A DNA stretch of 64,000 nt from a bacterium (GCA_020444325.1 JAHLLD010000012.1:62001-126000); one strand, 5' to 3'; shown: positions 17,537 to 27,733, counted from the first letter of the stretch. The notes: generated by a model from the letters alone, not told the origin. Made by a program: numbers and translations.

Positions 17537-18319
17537 ATGAATGCGTCAATCGAGACCATAGCGCAGCTCTCCGTCATCGTCATCGCGGGACGGGAAGAAG
17601 ATAACATCGCAGATTGCCTGGCATCAGTGCGTTTCGCGGATGAAATCATTGTGGTTTGCTCTTCACGGGAAGACGCCACCATGGATATCGCATCCCGTTA
17701 TACGAAACACGTGCATTTCAGGGACTTTGATGGCTACGCCACACAGAAACAATTCGCGCTCGATCAGGCAACACGCGACTGGGTGCTGAGCCTGGATGCA
17801 GACGAACGTGTGACGCCGGAGTTGCACAGGGAAATCACTGCTATCGTCAGGAACGATGGTCCGATGGACGGCTACACCGTGCCCAGGAAAAATCACTTCC
17901 GCGATAAGTGGCTGCGGCATGGCGGATGGTATCCCGACCGCCAGCTCCGCCTGTTCCGCCGCACGCATAGCAGACTCACCGACCGTCTCGTGCATGAGGG
18001 ATTTGAAGTTCGCGGCAGCCGCGGTGAACTCGAAGGACCCCTTCTCCACTACACACTTCCTCACGTGCGTCACATGCTGCAGAAAAATCTTGCGTATTCG
18101 CTGTACGAAGCGCGCGAGAAAAGGAACAGACGGCGTGTGGGAGCACTGGATTTCCTGCTGCGTCCCCCACTTGAATTCGCCAAGAAATACATCCTGCAGC
18201 GCGGCTTCCTCGATGGCTGGGAGGGATTCGTGGTAGCGGCCATTCATGCACAGAACAAGATGCAGGTGTTGCTGCAGCTCTGGGAGATGCAGTATCGTGA
18301 CAGCGAGGCGAAGCGTTGA
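17537..18319 (+). CDS. Glycosyltransferase family 2, WaaE/KdtX-like
   Basis: This 260-residue GT-A enzyme begins with LSVIVIAGREEDNIADCL and carries the metal-binding DADE motif at SLDADERVTPEL. YATQKQFAL follows EIIVVCSS, as in LPS core glycosyltransferases of the WaaE/KdtX group. The family adds a sugar, often glucose, to inner-core LPS from a nucleotide sugar at the inner face of the membrane. The ATG at 17537 sits directly behind AGGGAG with almost no spacer, which suggests weak initiation. The downstream GT9 gene starts inside its stop codon, so the two are coupled. Confidence 0.82.
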   Translation: MNASIETIAQLSVIVIAGREEDNIADCLASVRFADEIIVVCSSREDATMDIASRYTKHVHFRDFDGYATQKQFALDQATRDWVLSLDADERVTPELHREITAIVRNDGPMDGYTVPRKNHFRDKWLRHGGWYPDRQLRLFRRTHSRLTDRLVHEGFEVRGSRGELEGPLLHYTLPHVRHMLQKNLAYSLYEAREKRNRRRVGALDFLLRPPLEFAKKYILQRGFLDGWEGFVVAAIHAQNKMQVLLQLWEMQYRDSEAKR

Positions 18320-19356
18320 GAACACCGCGCAGTATTCTCGTCATCCGGCCCGATCGCATCGGGGATGTCGTCCTTTCCACGCCAACCATTCGCGCGTTGC
18401 GACGCAGTTTTCCGGATGCACGCATAAGCGCGCTTGTGCGTCCCGCGACCGAACCGGTGCTGCGAAACAATCCGCATCTCAATGACATTCTCATCGACGA
18501 CTGGGAAGGACGGCATGCGGGACGCAGCGGTTTTTTCGATCGGCTGCGCATGCTGCGGCGGCACCGCTTCGATACGGCATTGATGCTGCTGCCCACGGAA
18601 CGTCATGCATGGATGACCTTCCTCGCCGGTATTCCACGGCGTGTCGGTGTCGGGACAAAACTGTACCAGGTCCTGACGTTCGCGCGTTCTGTCAGCCGCA
18701 GAAAGTACACTCCCCTGCGGCATGAGGCGGATTACTGCCTCGATCTTGCACGTTCGATCGGGGCCGAAGATGACGGACTCGCAACTGAAGTATTTCTCGA
18801 GGACCAGGAACGCGACGCCGCAGCCGCGCGGCTCCGGTCGCTTGGCTGGACGCCCGACCGGCGCACGATTTCACTGCATCCCGAGAGCGGTCGATCGGCA
18901 CCGAACTGGGAAGCGGAGAAGTATCGTGATTTCGTGCAGGAAACACGCACACGTTTCCCCGACGCGCAGGTGGTTGTCAATATCACACCCGCCAATACCG
19001 CTGTGCGCGATCTGTTCGCACCGTTCGCATCCGACCGCGTCTTTCTGCCCGACAATGGTGGAGACCTGCGCATGGTGATGGGATTTATCGCCCACGCATC
19101 CGTCGCCGTGTCAGCCAGCACTGGTCCCATGCATCTCGCGGCAGCGCTTCGCATCCCGACAGTCAGCCTCTTCTGTCCCCTCACTGCCTGCCACCCGAAG
19201 CTCTGGGGTCCCCAGGGCAACCAGGCCGTGACGCTGCTGCCTCCCGAAGATTACTGCCAGCAGCGCTGTCCCGGGGATCCGCATATCTGCACGCTCAAAG
19301 GCGGACTCGAGATTGTCGATGTTCTCGACGCGCTCCCACCTTTCCTCACAGCCTGA
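18316..19356 (+). CDS. Glycosyltransferase family 9 (heptosyltransferase-like)
   Basis: The 346-residue protein has the GT-B fold of ADP-heptose:LPS heptosyltransferases. The N-terminus reads ILVIRPDRIGDVVLSTP, the family hallmark. The C-terminal donor half includes ISLHPESGRSAPNWEAEKY and SASTGPMHLAAAL followed by IPTVSLFCP. The start is taken as the TTG at 18316, whose last bases overlap the TGA stop of the preceding glycosyltransferase. No other start lies upstream of the conserved N-terminus. The enzyme should extend the LPS core with a heptose or related sugar. It ends shortly before the minus-strand terminator of the Lon-like gene. Confidence 0.85.
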   Translation: MRTPRSILVIRPDRIGDVVLSTPTIRALRRSFPDARISALVRPATEPVLRNNPHLNDILIDDWEGRHAGRSGFFDRLRMLRRHRFDTALMLLPTERHAWMTFLAGIPRRVGVGTKLYQVLTFARSVSRRKYTPLRHEADYCLDLARSIGAEDDGLATEVFLEDQERDAAAARLRSLGWTPDRRTISLHPESGRSAPNWEAEKYRDFVQETRTRFPDAQVVVNITPANTAVRDLFAPFASDRVFLPDNGGDLRMVMGFIAHASVAVSASTGPMHLAAALRIPTVSLFCPLTACHPKLWGPQGNQAVTLLPPEDYCQQRCPGDPHICTLKGGLEIVDVLDALPPFLTA

Positions 19357-19391
19357 CTGCTCCCCCTCCCGTAACCGTATTGGCGAACAGG

Positions 19392-19425
19392 AAAAACGCC
19401 CCACAGCATGAAGCCACGGGGCGTT
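19392..19425 (-). terminator. Rho-independent terminator of the Lon-like protease gene
   Basis: AACGCCCC (19395-19402) pairs with GGGGCGTT (19418-19425). On the minus strand the stem is followed by TTTTT. It sits between the convergent GT9 and Lon-like genes. Confidence 0.85.
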
Positions 19426-19449
19426 CGATACACATTTCCCTGCGTGATG

Positions 19450-21873
19450 TCAGTCTGCTTCTTCCGCGGACTGCAGTTTCTTCGATGACTTGTACAATGC
19501 GTCGAGTCGGCGTTCGACCATTCCGAATACCGTGCCCGGTGGAAATGCACCATTCGCGCCACGTTCGCCGGCCTCCACTCCGGTCAGTATTTCAATACCT
19601 TCCCGAATCGAGGAAATGGCCCAGATATGGAAGCGTCCGTCCTTCACCGCCGCGACAACCTCAGTGCGAAGCATGAGATCGTTGACATTCTGGATCGGGA
19701 TGATCACGCCCTGCTTCCCGGTCAATTCTCGCGTCAAGCACACATCGAAGAACCCTTCGACTTTCTCATTCACTCCGCCGATGGGCTGGATGTCACCTTT
19801 CTGATTTACCGATCCCGTGACGGCGATACCTTGCTTGATGGGGAGCTCTGTCAAGGAGGACAGCAGAGCATAGACTTCAGTGGATGACGCACTGTCGCCA
19901 TCGATGCCGGAGTACGACTGCTCGAATGAGACCGAGGCCGTGAATGAAAGCGGCTGGTTCTGCGCAAACTGCTCGCGGAAATATCCCGTGAGAATGAGCA
20001 TCCCCTTGTCGTGCGTCTTCCCGCTCATCTTGGCTTCACGTTCAATATTGACAATCCCCGCCTTCCCGGCGCTCACCGCAGCAGTTATGCGCGTGGGTTT
20101 GCCGAAAGAGAACCTGTCACCTCCGTACACTGCGAGTCCGTTAATCTGGCCGACCCGCTCACCTTCCACATCGATGAGAATGACTTCTTCTTCGATCAGC
20201 TCCTGCAGTTTTTCCTCGTAGAGCGAATGCCTGTTGTACGTTTCCGCGATCGCCTTGTCGACATGACTCGCGGTAACATACTTGTTGCTGTTCTGCTGGC
20301 ACCAGTAATTGGCTTCGCGAACGATATCCGCAATCTCACTGAACTGTGTGGTAAGTTTGCGCTTGCTGTCAACCAGGCGTGCTCCGTATTCAACGATGCC
20401 CGCGATGGCCCGCTTGTCGAAATGCTTCAGTCCTTCGTCTGAAATCAGCTTCCGGATAAGTGAGGTGTATTGCTGCACGGCCAGTTGCGTATTGGGCATC
20501 TCATGGTCGAAATCGACTTTTACCTTGAATATTTTCTTGAAGTCACGCTCGTATGCGCTTAGCATACCATAGATTTCATTATTCCCTATCAGTATGACTT
20601 TCACATTCACATCGATGGCTTCCGGCTTGAGAGCGATGCTGGATTGCTGACTCAGCATCTCGATACTCTGAATCTCCAGCTTGCGATAGAGCAGGACGCG
20701 CTGCAGGTTTTTCCACACGCCCGGCTCGGTCAGAGCGTCAGCCGCATTGAGCACGAGGAAACCACCGTCCGCGCGAAGCAGGGATCCCGACTTCACCATG
20801 GTGAAATCCGTATACCAGAATCCGTTCGAGTCCTGTCGTCTCCCGATAGTTCCGAATATATTGCGGAAGTTCGGAGAGGTCTCGATGATCACCGGCGTAT
20901 TCGTGGTCGCACTGTTGTCGAGAAGCAGGTTCACCGTGTACTCGGAAGGCAACTCGGCTTCGTCTTCCGCATGCGCCTTGAACTGTTCGATATTATCGAG
21001 TACGCTGTCGACGAGCTGCGAGAGATAGCGCTGCACTTTTTCGTCACCGTAGTCCGACATGATTTCGGCGATGATGGCGTTGACGAAAAATTCACCGACT
21101 TCCCTCTCATGATCGGCGATGCGCTTTTGATACTCGCGGGAAAGCCGCATGCCACGGCGGAAGACATCCTGCAGTTCGGACTTGTGCTCGCGGTATTTTT
21201 CTGCAAGCCGTTCCGCATCTTCCTTGCTGATGAGCTCCTGCGTGACAGCCGAAGGAAGTTCAGAAACCATGACGGCCTTGTCCTCGAGTTTGACAAGGAT
21301 TTCCGGGTGCATGGACTGTCCCTCCTGCACACGGCCAAGCACGAATCCATCAGGAGCGATCTGCTTTTCGAACGCCGAGAACAGCTCCGCTTCCTTCGCG
21401 TTATACTCGTCGATGTAGGATTGACGTTTCTTGAGGTATTCCTCTTCTTCAAACACGCCGGGGATACGTGCCCGGATCATGTCCATGGTTTCGGAGACTT
21501 CCTTTTTGAAGCGGCAGCCGAGGCCACGGTCAAAGGTCAGAAGAACCGGATGGTCCTCATTCTCGAAGTTGTGCACATAGCAGTAGTCCTTGGTCATGGC
21601 ACTGCTTGGCTGAATTTTTTCGAGAATGGTCTTGATCGTGGTCGCCTTTCCCGTACCGGAGAGTCCGCATACGAAGACATTGTAGCCGGGACTGTGCAGC
21701 TCAACACCGAGCTTGAGTGCTTTCAGCGCCCTGTCCTGCCCGATGATTCCCTCGATCGGTTCGACGCTTTCGGTCGTTTCCGCGGGGATGAGGTCGGGTG
21801 GACAGTACCAGCGTAAATCTGCAATGGGAAGGGATGCGTGTTCGGGGGCGGTGCGTACTGTTGTGTCTGACAT
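19450..21873 (-). CDS. Lon-like ATP-dependent protease (S16 family, LonB/AAA_32 type)
   Basis: This 807-residue protease is a divergent Lon relative. A Walker A motif GLSGTGKA (70-77, K76) opens an AAA module interrupted by a long charged helical insertion (about 120-330). A Walker B-like segment is GGFLVLNAADAL. The C-terminal S16 protease domain has S661 in GIDGDSASSTE and K704 in GGVNEKVEGFF, 43 residues apart as in Lon. It lacks the N-terminal Lon substrate domain. It should degrade selected cytoplasmic proteins with ATP. The gene stands alone with a terminator at 19392-19425. A TAATTTG box about 40 bases before the start may be a promoter element. Confidence 0.9.
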   Translation of the reverse strand: MSDTTVRTAPEHASLPIADLRWYCPPDLIPAETTESVEPIEGIIGQDRALKALKLGVELHSPGYNVFVCGLSGTGKATTIKTILEKIQPSSAMTKDYCYVHNFENEDHPVLLTFDRGLGCRFKKEVSETMDMIRARIPGVFEEEEYLKKRQSYIDEYNAKEAELFSAFEKQIAPDGFVLGRVQEGQSMHPEILVKLEDKAVMVSELPSAVTQELISKEDAERLAEKYREHKSELQDVFRRGMRLSREYQKRIADHEREVGEFFVNAIIAEIMSDYGDEKVQRYLSQLVDSVLDNIEQFKAHAEDEAELPSEYTVNLLLDNSATTNTPVIIETSPNFRNIFGTIGRRQDSNGFWYTDFTMVKSGSLLRADGGFLVLNAADALTEPGVWKNLQRVLLYRKLEIQSIEMLSQQSSIALKPEAIDVNVKVILIGNNEIYGMLSAYERDFKKIFKVKVDFDHEMPNTQLAVQQYTSLIRKLISDEGLKHFDKRAIAGIVEYGARLVDSKRKLTTQFSEIADIVREANYWCQQNSNKYVTASHVDKAIAETYNRHSLYEEKLQELIEEEVILIDVEGERVGQINGLAVYGGDRFSFGKPTRITAAVSAGKAGIVNIEREAKMSGKTHDKGMLILTGYFREQFAQNQPLSFTASVSFEQSYSGIDGDSASSTEVYALLSSLTELPIKQGIAVTGSVNQKGDIQPIGGVNEKVEGFFDVCLTRELTGKQGVIIPIQNVNDLMLRTEVVAAVKDGRFHIWAISSIREGIEILTGVEAGERGANGAFPPGTVFGMVERRLDALYKSSKKLQSAEEAD

Positions 21874-21940
21874 ACGACAGAGGTGCTTGTTGATGTTTGC
21901 TGTTTCAAATTAGAGCACTGAAGGACGCTGCGCAACCATA

Positions 21941-21982
21941 AAACGAAACAGGGCCATCCCGCTTCCGGGTACGGCCCTGTTT
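21941..21982 (-). terminator. Rho-independent terminator of the RND efflux operon
   Basis: AAACAGGGCC (21946-21955) pairs with GGCCCTGTTT (21973-21982) across a 17-base loop. On the minus strand the stem ends in TTTCGTTTTA. It lies 16 bases after the RND gene stop. Confidence 0.8.
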
Positions 21983-21997
21983 CATCAGATCATGGGA

Positions 21998-24900
21998 TCA
22001 GTCAGAAACGGCTTCACCCGGCTTCTCGCGTCCAAGCCGCCTGCGGACGACGGCACCGATGCGGTTGCCGACCAGCTCGAAGTAACTGTAGAATGTCGGG
22101 ACAACCACGAGCGTGAGGAAGGTCGACACTGAGAGTCCCGCAATAATGGTGATACCGAGGGGACGCCAGAAGTCGGAGCTTTCCGCACCGATCACGAGCG
22201 AGAACTGCCGCCAGTCAACGTCCACTCCCGTGGCAAGCGGCACCACACCGAGAATGGTCGACACCGCTGTGAGCACGACGGGACGCAGACGCGTACGGCC
22301 GGCTTCGAGCAGTGCCTTGTCGAGAGGCATGCCTTCCTGGATTTTCTGTTTCGCGAAATCCAGGAGCACGATGGCGTTCTTCACCACGATACCCGCGAGG
22401 GCGATAACACCCACACCGGTCATGATGATACCAAACGGCGTTCCGGTGATCAGCAATCCCCAGAGCACACCGATCAGTGACAGGATCACGGAAATCATGA
22501 TCACGACCGGTACCTTGATGCTGTTGAACTCGCTGACCATAAGAAGGAAGATGAGGAAGATCGTGATGATCAATGCTCTCTCGAGGAAATCCGCAGCTTC
22601 CTGCTGTTCTTCCTGCTGACCGGTAAAGCTGATCGAGTAGCCCTCGGGCATCTCGAAACCCTTCAACGTGCTTTCCACGTCCGCGAGAACATCATTGGCC
22701 AGGCGACCCTCGGCATCACCGCCAATGGTGATGACACGCTTGTAATCCTTGCGACGGATGTCGGTCACACCGGTGGTGCGCACGACTTTCGCCACGGAAG
22801 TCAGGGGCACGGAAACCAGCTTCCCGCGACGGTTCATGAAGGTGATATTCAGATTTTCCAGATCCTCAGGTTTCTCACGCTGGTTCTCACGCAGCCGTAC
22901 GTTGATTTTGTATTCATCTTCGCCGACGCGGAATTTCGCAGCTTCCGTTCCATTGACGGCGGTGCGTACTGTAGAGCCGATCTGCGCCGTGCTCATTTCG
23001 AGCAGGGCAGCCTTTTCCCTGTCGACGATCACCTGCACTTCCGGTTTCCCGGCGTTGTAATCGTCATCGAGGTCCACAAGACCGGGGATATCCCGAATCC
23101 TGTCCTGTATCTGCTTCGAGAGGACGTGCAGTTTCGCGTAATCTTCACCTGATACTTCGATGCTGACCGCCTTGCCGACCGGGGGACCCATTTTCTGCAC
23201 TTCGACCTTGATCTCGGCGCCGGGAATGTCGTCGGTGGCATTGCGAATGTCTTCGACAGTCTCAAAGGAACTGTACTGACGATCTTTCTTGTCGTGGAAA
23301 CTCAGGGAGTAATTTGCCTTGTTGGCGATACTGCTCCCGCCAAAATCGAAGGGGTTATTGGACGAACCGACGTTCGTGACGCGGAATTCGATGTCGTCGA
23401 TTCCCTTGACACCCCTGACACGCCGCTCCACCTCACTGGTCACCTGATTGGTGATCTCGAGGGGAGTGCCCGGCGGCATGGTGATCTGTACGGTAGCCTG
23501 CGCCGGCTGTGTGGACGGGAAAAATTCGACGCCCTTGTTGAACATCCCGAAGATCACGAACGTGAACAGGAGGAGTCCGATGGTCCCGAGTACCGTTTTC
23601 CCACGGTGCTGCAGCGTCCATGCCAGAACTTTCACATAGTGCTTCTGTGCAGCCGGGAAGAACTTCGCATCCACCCAGTGATAGGCGATGGTGAAGGGAT
23701 TGTACTTCTTCCAGAACGTCGGGTTTTCGAGATCCTGTTTCGCCTTCGCGATTTCCTTGCGGTAATTGATAAACACCGACCCCTGCACGGGACTGATAAT
23801 GAATCCCACGAGCAGAGACGACATCATCGTCGCGATGAGCGTAATGGGCAGATAGCTCATGAATTCACCGACTACGCCCGGCCAGAACAACAGGGGAAGA
23901 AACGCGGCGATCGTCGTCAAGGTCGCAGTAACGACAGGCACGGCAACTTCGCTTGTGGCCTTCTTCGCAGCCACGATGAGGTTTTCCCCGTACTCCTGCT
24001 GATGCCGATAGATGTTCTCGATGACCACCACGGCATCATCGACGACAATTCCCAGCACAAGGACCAGCGCGAACAGCACAACGAAATTCAGCGTGATCCC
24101 CATGATCGAGAGGATGATGAAGCCCATGAACATCGACAGCGGAATGGCCGTACTGATGAGCACCGCATTCTTCACACCGAAGAACATGAACAGCACGAGG
24201 ATGACGAGAAACATACCCGTCATGATGCTGTTCTCGAGTTCGTAGACGCGATCTTCGATCATGATGGACTGGTCGTTGGTGACTTCGACATCGACGCCTT
24301 CCGGCACTTTCGATCGGAAGTCGCTGACCAGCTGTTTGACATCCTTGGCGATACGCACGAGGTTTTCACCGGCGCGTTTTTTCACGGGGAGAGAGACCAC
24401 GGTTTCGCCGTTGAGGCGCGCGTAGGTCTGACGATCCTCGAAAGCGAAACGGACATCCGCCACATCACGCACGTAGATGGGTTTCCCATTGCGCATCTTG
24501 ACGATGATGTTTTCGATGGGACCCGGATCCTTGTACTCGCCAGGGATACGCACGGTGTAGTCCGTCGTGCCGTTGTCGAGCGAACCACCAGGGACGGTGA
24601 TATGCTCATTCTGAATTGCGCCGATAACATCGCCGAAGCTGATATCGTAGCCTTTCATCCGGTTGACGTCGCAGTTGATCTGCACTTCAGGCTCGAGCGC
24701 ACCGGTGATATCGGCGCTGAGCACACCGGGAACGCCTTCGATATCATCCTGCAAATCCTCTGCAATCGACTTGAGCCTCGGGAGCCCGACATTCCCACCG
24801 ATATTGACGAAGAGTATGGGGAATTCGGAGAAGTTGATTTCCGAGATGATCGGCTCCATGATATCGTCCGGCAGGTTCGGGCGGGTCGAGTTGACCTTGT

Positions 24901-25228
24901 CACGAACCCTGCGAAGCGCTTCATCGATGTCGATCCCGGTTTCAAATTCGATAAATATCGTCGCCAGTCCTTCCTTGGACGATGACGTGATGACTTTGAC
25001 GTCTTTCAGCGTCTTGAATTCCTGTTCCATCGGCTGCGTGATCAGTCCTTCCATGTCGGTGGGACTCACACCGGGATAGGGCACGGAGACGATCACATAG
25101 GGGATGGTGATATCAGGTGCTGCCTCGCGCGGGAGTTCGCTGTAGGACTGAAACCCGAGGATCACGATGATCAGCACCAGGATGTAAACCGCGACACGAT
25201 TGTCGACGGCGAGATTCCATATTTTCAT
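21998..25228 (-). CDS. RND efflux transporter, HAE1/AcrB family inner-membrane pump
   Basis: The 1076-residue protein has the RND plan: a first membrane helix (VAVYILVLIIVILGF), a large periplasmic loop, helices 2-6, a second periplasmic loop and helices 8-12. The proton-relay aspartates occur in LGIVVDDAVVVIENIY (helix 4) and the helix-10 lysine in GIVVKNAIVLLDFA. It should export hydrophobic or amphiphilic compounds using the proton gradient, with the adaptor and TolC genes upstream as partners. The start has CAGGAAG upstream, and the adaptor stop is 31 bases away. The substrate is unknown. Its length and sequence fit MdtB/AcrB-like drug pumps more than heavy-metal CusA pumps. Confidence 0.92.
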   Translation of the reverse strand: MKIWNLAVDNRVAVYILVLIIVILGFQSYSELPREAAPDITIPYVIVSVPYPGVSPTDMEGLITQPMEQEFKTLKDVKVITSSSKEGLATIFIEFETGIDIDEALRRVRDKVNSTRPNLPDDIMEPIISEINFSEFPILFVNIGGNVGLPRLKSIAEDLQDDIEGVPGVLSADITGALEPEVQINCDVNRMKGYDISFGDVIGAIQNEHITVPGGSLDNGTTDYTVRIPGEYKDPGPIENIIVKMRNGKPIYVRDVADVRFAFEDRQTYARLNGETVVSLPVKKRAGENLVRIAKDVKQLVSDFRSKVPEGVDVEVTNDQSIMIEDRVYELENSIMTGMFLVILVLFMFFGVKNAVLISTAIPLSMFMGFIILSIMGITLNFVVLFALVLVLGIVVDDAVVVIENIYRHQQEYGENLIVAAKKATSEVAVPVVTATLTTIAAFLPLLFWPGVVGEFMSYLPITLIATMMSSLLVGFIISPVQGSVFINYRKEIAKAKQDLENPTFWKKYNPFTIAYHWVDAKFFPAAQKHYVKVLAWTLQHRGKTVLGTIGLLLFTFVIFGMFNKGVEFFPSTQPAQATVQITMPPGTPLEITNQVTSEVERRVRGVKGIDDIEFRVTNVGSSNNPFDFGGSSIANKANYSLSFHDKKDRQYSSFETVEDIRNATDDIPGAEIKVEVQKMGPPVGKAVSIEVSGEDYAKLHVLSKQIQDRIRDIPGLVDLDDDYNAGKPEVQVIVDREKAALLEMSTAQIGSTVRTAVNGTEAAKFRVGEDEYKINVRLRENQREKPEDLENLNITFMNRRGKLVSVPLTSVAKVVRTTGVTDIRRKDYKRVITIGGDAEGRLANDVLADVESTLKGFEMPEGYSISFTGQQEEQQEAADFLERALIITIFLIFLLMVSEFNSIKVPVVIMISVILSLIGVLWGLLITGTPFGIIMTGVGVIALAGIVVKNAIVLLDFAKQKIQEGMPLDKALLEAGRTRLRPVVLTAVSTILGVVPLATGVDVDWRQFSLVIGAESSDFWRPLGITIIAGLSVSTFLTLVVVPTFYSYFELVGNRIGAVVRRRLGREKPGEAVSD

Positions 25229-25259
25229 TATTCTTCCTGTCGTTTCGTCTTGACTGAGA

Positions 25260-26348
25260 TCAGTTTTCGACCATTACAGGCTGTCCGTCGGAAACATGCT
25301 GCTGCCCGGTGGTGATGAGACGGTCTCCGATGCGGAGTCCGTCGAGTATCAGCACGTTGCCGCGGCTGCTTCCGCCGATTTTGACTTCCCTTTCCACTGC
25401 CTTGCCGTCTTGTTCGATGTACACGACAAAGCTGTCCATGTCGTTCTTGATGATATAATCCTCAGGAACCACGATGGAGTTTTCACGCGCGCGGAGACGC
25501 ACGGTCATGTCCGCAATCATGGAAGGCTTGAGACCGCCTCCGGCGTTGCTGACATGCACTTCGACCGGAATGGTGCGGTTGTCGGTATTGACAGCGGCAC
25601 CCACAAAAGTGATTTTCCCGTTGAATTCCTTCCCGGCGATTGCATCCACCGTGAAGGTTACCGGGTCACCGGTGCGAAATGCTGACGCATAACGTTCGGG
25701 GATACCCGCTTTCAGCTTGATGCTGCTGGTATTAACAACATGTGCGATGGGCATGCCCGGCGCACTCATCTCGCCCTTTTCAACCAGGCGCTGATTGAGC
25801 ACACCGCTGATCGGACTGCGCACGCTGCAGCGCTGCAGTCTCTCCCGCGCAAGCTCCATTCCGGCCTTCGCAGCATCGCGCTGATACTGCAGCGTCTTCA
25901 ATTGCAGTTCGGAAATGCCCTGCTCTTCATACACGCGTGCCTGCTTCTCATAGCTGGTCTGTGCAATGTTGTATTGCGCAAGCGCGGCATCATACGCGCT
26001 GCGCAGCAGAGCACTGTCGAGCTGCACCAGCACCTGGCCGCTCTGCACATGGGCACCGAGCGGGACACGCCAGTTCAGCACACGGCCGCCTTCGTCTGCA
26101 GGAACCATGACATCACCATCGGAAGCGACCGCTCCGGTGATCTCAATGACCTGGGTGAATTCCTGCGGTTCGATTTCGTCGATGCGGATCGAGACCTTCG
26201 GGATTTCTTTTTCCCCATCCGAACGGTTGGCGGAGGATGCTTTTTCCTCCCCGCAGGATGAAAGGAACAGAGCACCTGCAAGCAGCATAGCGAGCAGCGG
26301 CAGGGTGGGAAATCGTTTCATGGAAATACTCATGATGTATGATGACAT
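25260..26348 (-). CDS. RND efflux periplasmic adaptor (membrane fusion protein), lipoprotein
   Basis: The 362-residue adaptor has a lipobox LFLSSC, so it is probably anchored to the inner membrane by lipid. A lipoyl/barrel-sandwich half (DEGGRVLNWRVPLGAHVQSG) is followed by an alpha-hairpin rich in charged residues (YDAALAQYNIAQTSYEKQAR). Then come the second lipoyl half (CSVRSPISGVLNQRLVEKGE), the beta-barrel and the membrane-proximal domain. It links the RND pump and TolC. The first ATG (26348) lies nine bases behind the tolC stop. In-frame ATGs at 26333 and 26321 are alternatives, the last giving the most classical signal peptide. None has a clear ribosome-binding site. Confidence 0.9.
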   Translation of the reverse strand: MSSYIMSISMKRFPTLPLLAMLLAGALFLSSCGEEKASSANRSDGEKEIPKVSIRIDEIEPQEFTQVIEITGAVASDGDVMVPADEGGRVLNWRVPLGAHVQSGQVLVQLDSALLRSAYDAALAQYNIAQTSYEKQARVYEEQGISELQLKTLQYQRDAAKAGMELARERLQRCSVRSPISGVLNQRLVEKGEMSAPGMPIAHVVNTSSIKLKAGIPERYASAFRTGDPVTFTVDAIAGKEFNGKITFVGAAVNTDNRTIPVEVHVSNAGGGLKPSMIADMTVRLRARENSIVVPEDYIIKNDMDSFVVYIEQDGKAVEREVKIGGSSRGNVLILDGLRIGDRLITTGQQHVSDGQPVMVEN

Positions 26349-26357
26349 TCTATTCTA

Positions 26358-27701
26358 TTACTTACTGTTCATGCTGAGCAGATACTCGAGGTCGGCTTTG
26401 GCCACGCTGTAATCATACACTGCCTGGACACGGTTGACGCGTGCCTGCAGCAGGGCGAGGTCGGCATCGTTGACTTCGAGCTGAGTGCCGGAGCCGGACT
26501 GGTAGCGCGTGGTCGCGATACGGTATCCCTTTTCCGCCTGCTCCACCGTTTGCGTCTGCGACTCGATGCGGCGATGCGCCTCCTCAAGCCGGTAACGGAT
26601 GTTCTGTGCATTCGTAATGAGGGCATCCCGCGTTGCGTTGTACTGCTCTTCCGATTTGAGATAATCTACCTGCGCCTGGTTGACGCGCGAGGTGGTCTGC
26701 AGTCCGTTGAACAGGTTGACGTTGAGGGTGATGCCAACCTGCGATGTACTCACGAAATCGTTGGTGGATATACGTCCGAGGGCGTCGTTTTCCGCCAGCC
26801 ATCGGTAATTACCGAAGGCCGAGAGCGTGGGAAGGGATTCTGACCTGTAAATCGTCACCAGCTTTTCGTTGACGCGTGCCTGGTCCTGCAGTGCGCGCAA
26901 CGAGGCGTTTTTTTCCACCACGAGCGTTTCCGCACGATCCACCATGACATCTTCGGCAGGAATGAACTCCAGCTCGCCTTCAATTTCGATGTCTTCCTGG
27001 GGACGCAGTCCGAGCAGCAGTTTGAGTCCGTTCACCGCAAGCGTTACGTTCCGTTCCGACTCGATAACCCTCGGCCGGATATTGTCCGTCTGCACCCGCG
27101 CACGGATGAGATCGTACTCTGAAACGATGCCCTGCTCGTTCATCACCTCAACATTGTGGAGATTGTCTTCGGCGTTGGAGAGGCTGGCTTTCATGAGTGT
27201 GAGTACATCCTTCGCGAGGAGTACGCCATAAAAGGCCTTTTTCACGTCGGCAATCGTTTTGTTGTAGGTCTCGGTGTACATGTGCTTTGAGGCGTCTTCG
27301 TAAATCTTTGCCGTCCCGACACCCGTGAACACGGCCGCGTTGAACAGCACCTGAGACGCTTCAAAACCGAACTGATACGAATTGTCGCTGCCAATCTCGA
27401 CCGGAATCACTCCGTCTCCCGCATTCGGATCCATGAATCGTGCGGGAAGAAAAAACACCGGTTTTTTCAGCGTACGCGTGTAGGTACCGCCAGCGCTGAT
27501 TGACGGCAGTGCGGTACCATACGCCTCGCTGACCTGGTACCCGGCCTTGTCCATGTTGAGTCTGGAAATCTCAAGCTCCCTGTTGTTGTCTACCGCCAGG
27601 GAGATCGCATCCTCCAGGCGCAGCGTCCGCGGCTGTGCGACGGCAAGAGTAATGCCGAACAGCAGCAGGACACCTGTGGAGAATAATCTGTGCAGTGTCA
27701 T
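26358..27701 (-). CDS. TolC family outer-membrane efflux protein
   Basis: The protein is about 447 residues with a signal peptide ending AVAQ. It has two related OEP repeats of long amphipathic helices, with LRLEDAISLAVDNNRELEIS opening the first. Features such as YEDASKHMYTETYNKTIADV and the C-terminal YRIATTRYQSGSGTQLEVND are typical of TolC proteins. It forms the trimeric outer-membrane channel and periplasmic tunnel of the pump. The ATG at 27701 is chosen because ACAGGA lies seven bases upstream. ATGs at 27719 and 27752 also exist, and the last overlaps the end of the tetR gene. It is the second gene of the tetR-tolC-MFP-RND operon. Confidence 0.9.
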   Translation of the reverse strand: MTLHRLFSTGVLLLFGITLAVAQPRTLRLEDAISLAVDNNRELEISRLNMDKAGYQVSEAYGTALPSISAGGTYTRTLKKPVFFLPARFMDPNAGDGVIPVEIGSDNSYQFGFEASQVLFNAAVFTGVGTAKIYEDASKHMYTETYNKTIADVKKAFYGVLLAKDVLTLMKASLSNAEDNLHNVEVMNEQGIVSEYDLIRARVQTDNIRPRVIESERNVTLAVNGLKLLLGLRPQEDIEIEGELEFIPAEDVMVDRAETLVVEKNASLRALQDQARVNEKLVTIYRSESLPTLSAFGNYRWLAENDALGRISTNDFVSTSQVGITLNVNLFNGLQTTSRVNQAQVDYLKSEEQYNATRDALITNAQNIRYRLEEAHRRIESQTQTVEQAEKGYRIATTRYQSGSGTQLEVNDADLALLQARVNRVQAVYDYSVAKADLEYLLSMNSK

Positions 27702-27733
27702 GCGAAGTCCTGTCTGCATTGATGATGGATGCT

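Noticed and set aside
20644-21816. Plus-strand open frame of 390 codons within the Lon-like gene
   Set aside because: The opposite strand encodes an intact Lon-like protease; the plus frame has no recognisable protein.
23294-24985. Plus-strand open frame of 563 codons inside the RND transporter gene
   Set aside because: It is rich in His, Asp and Arg, as expected for the reverse complement of a hydrophobic protein gene, and has no domain.
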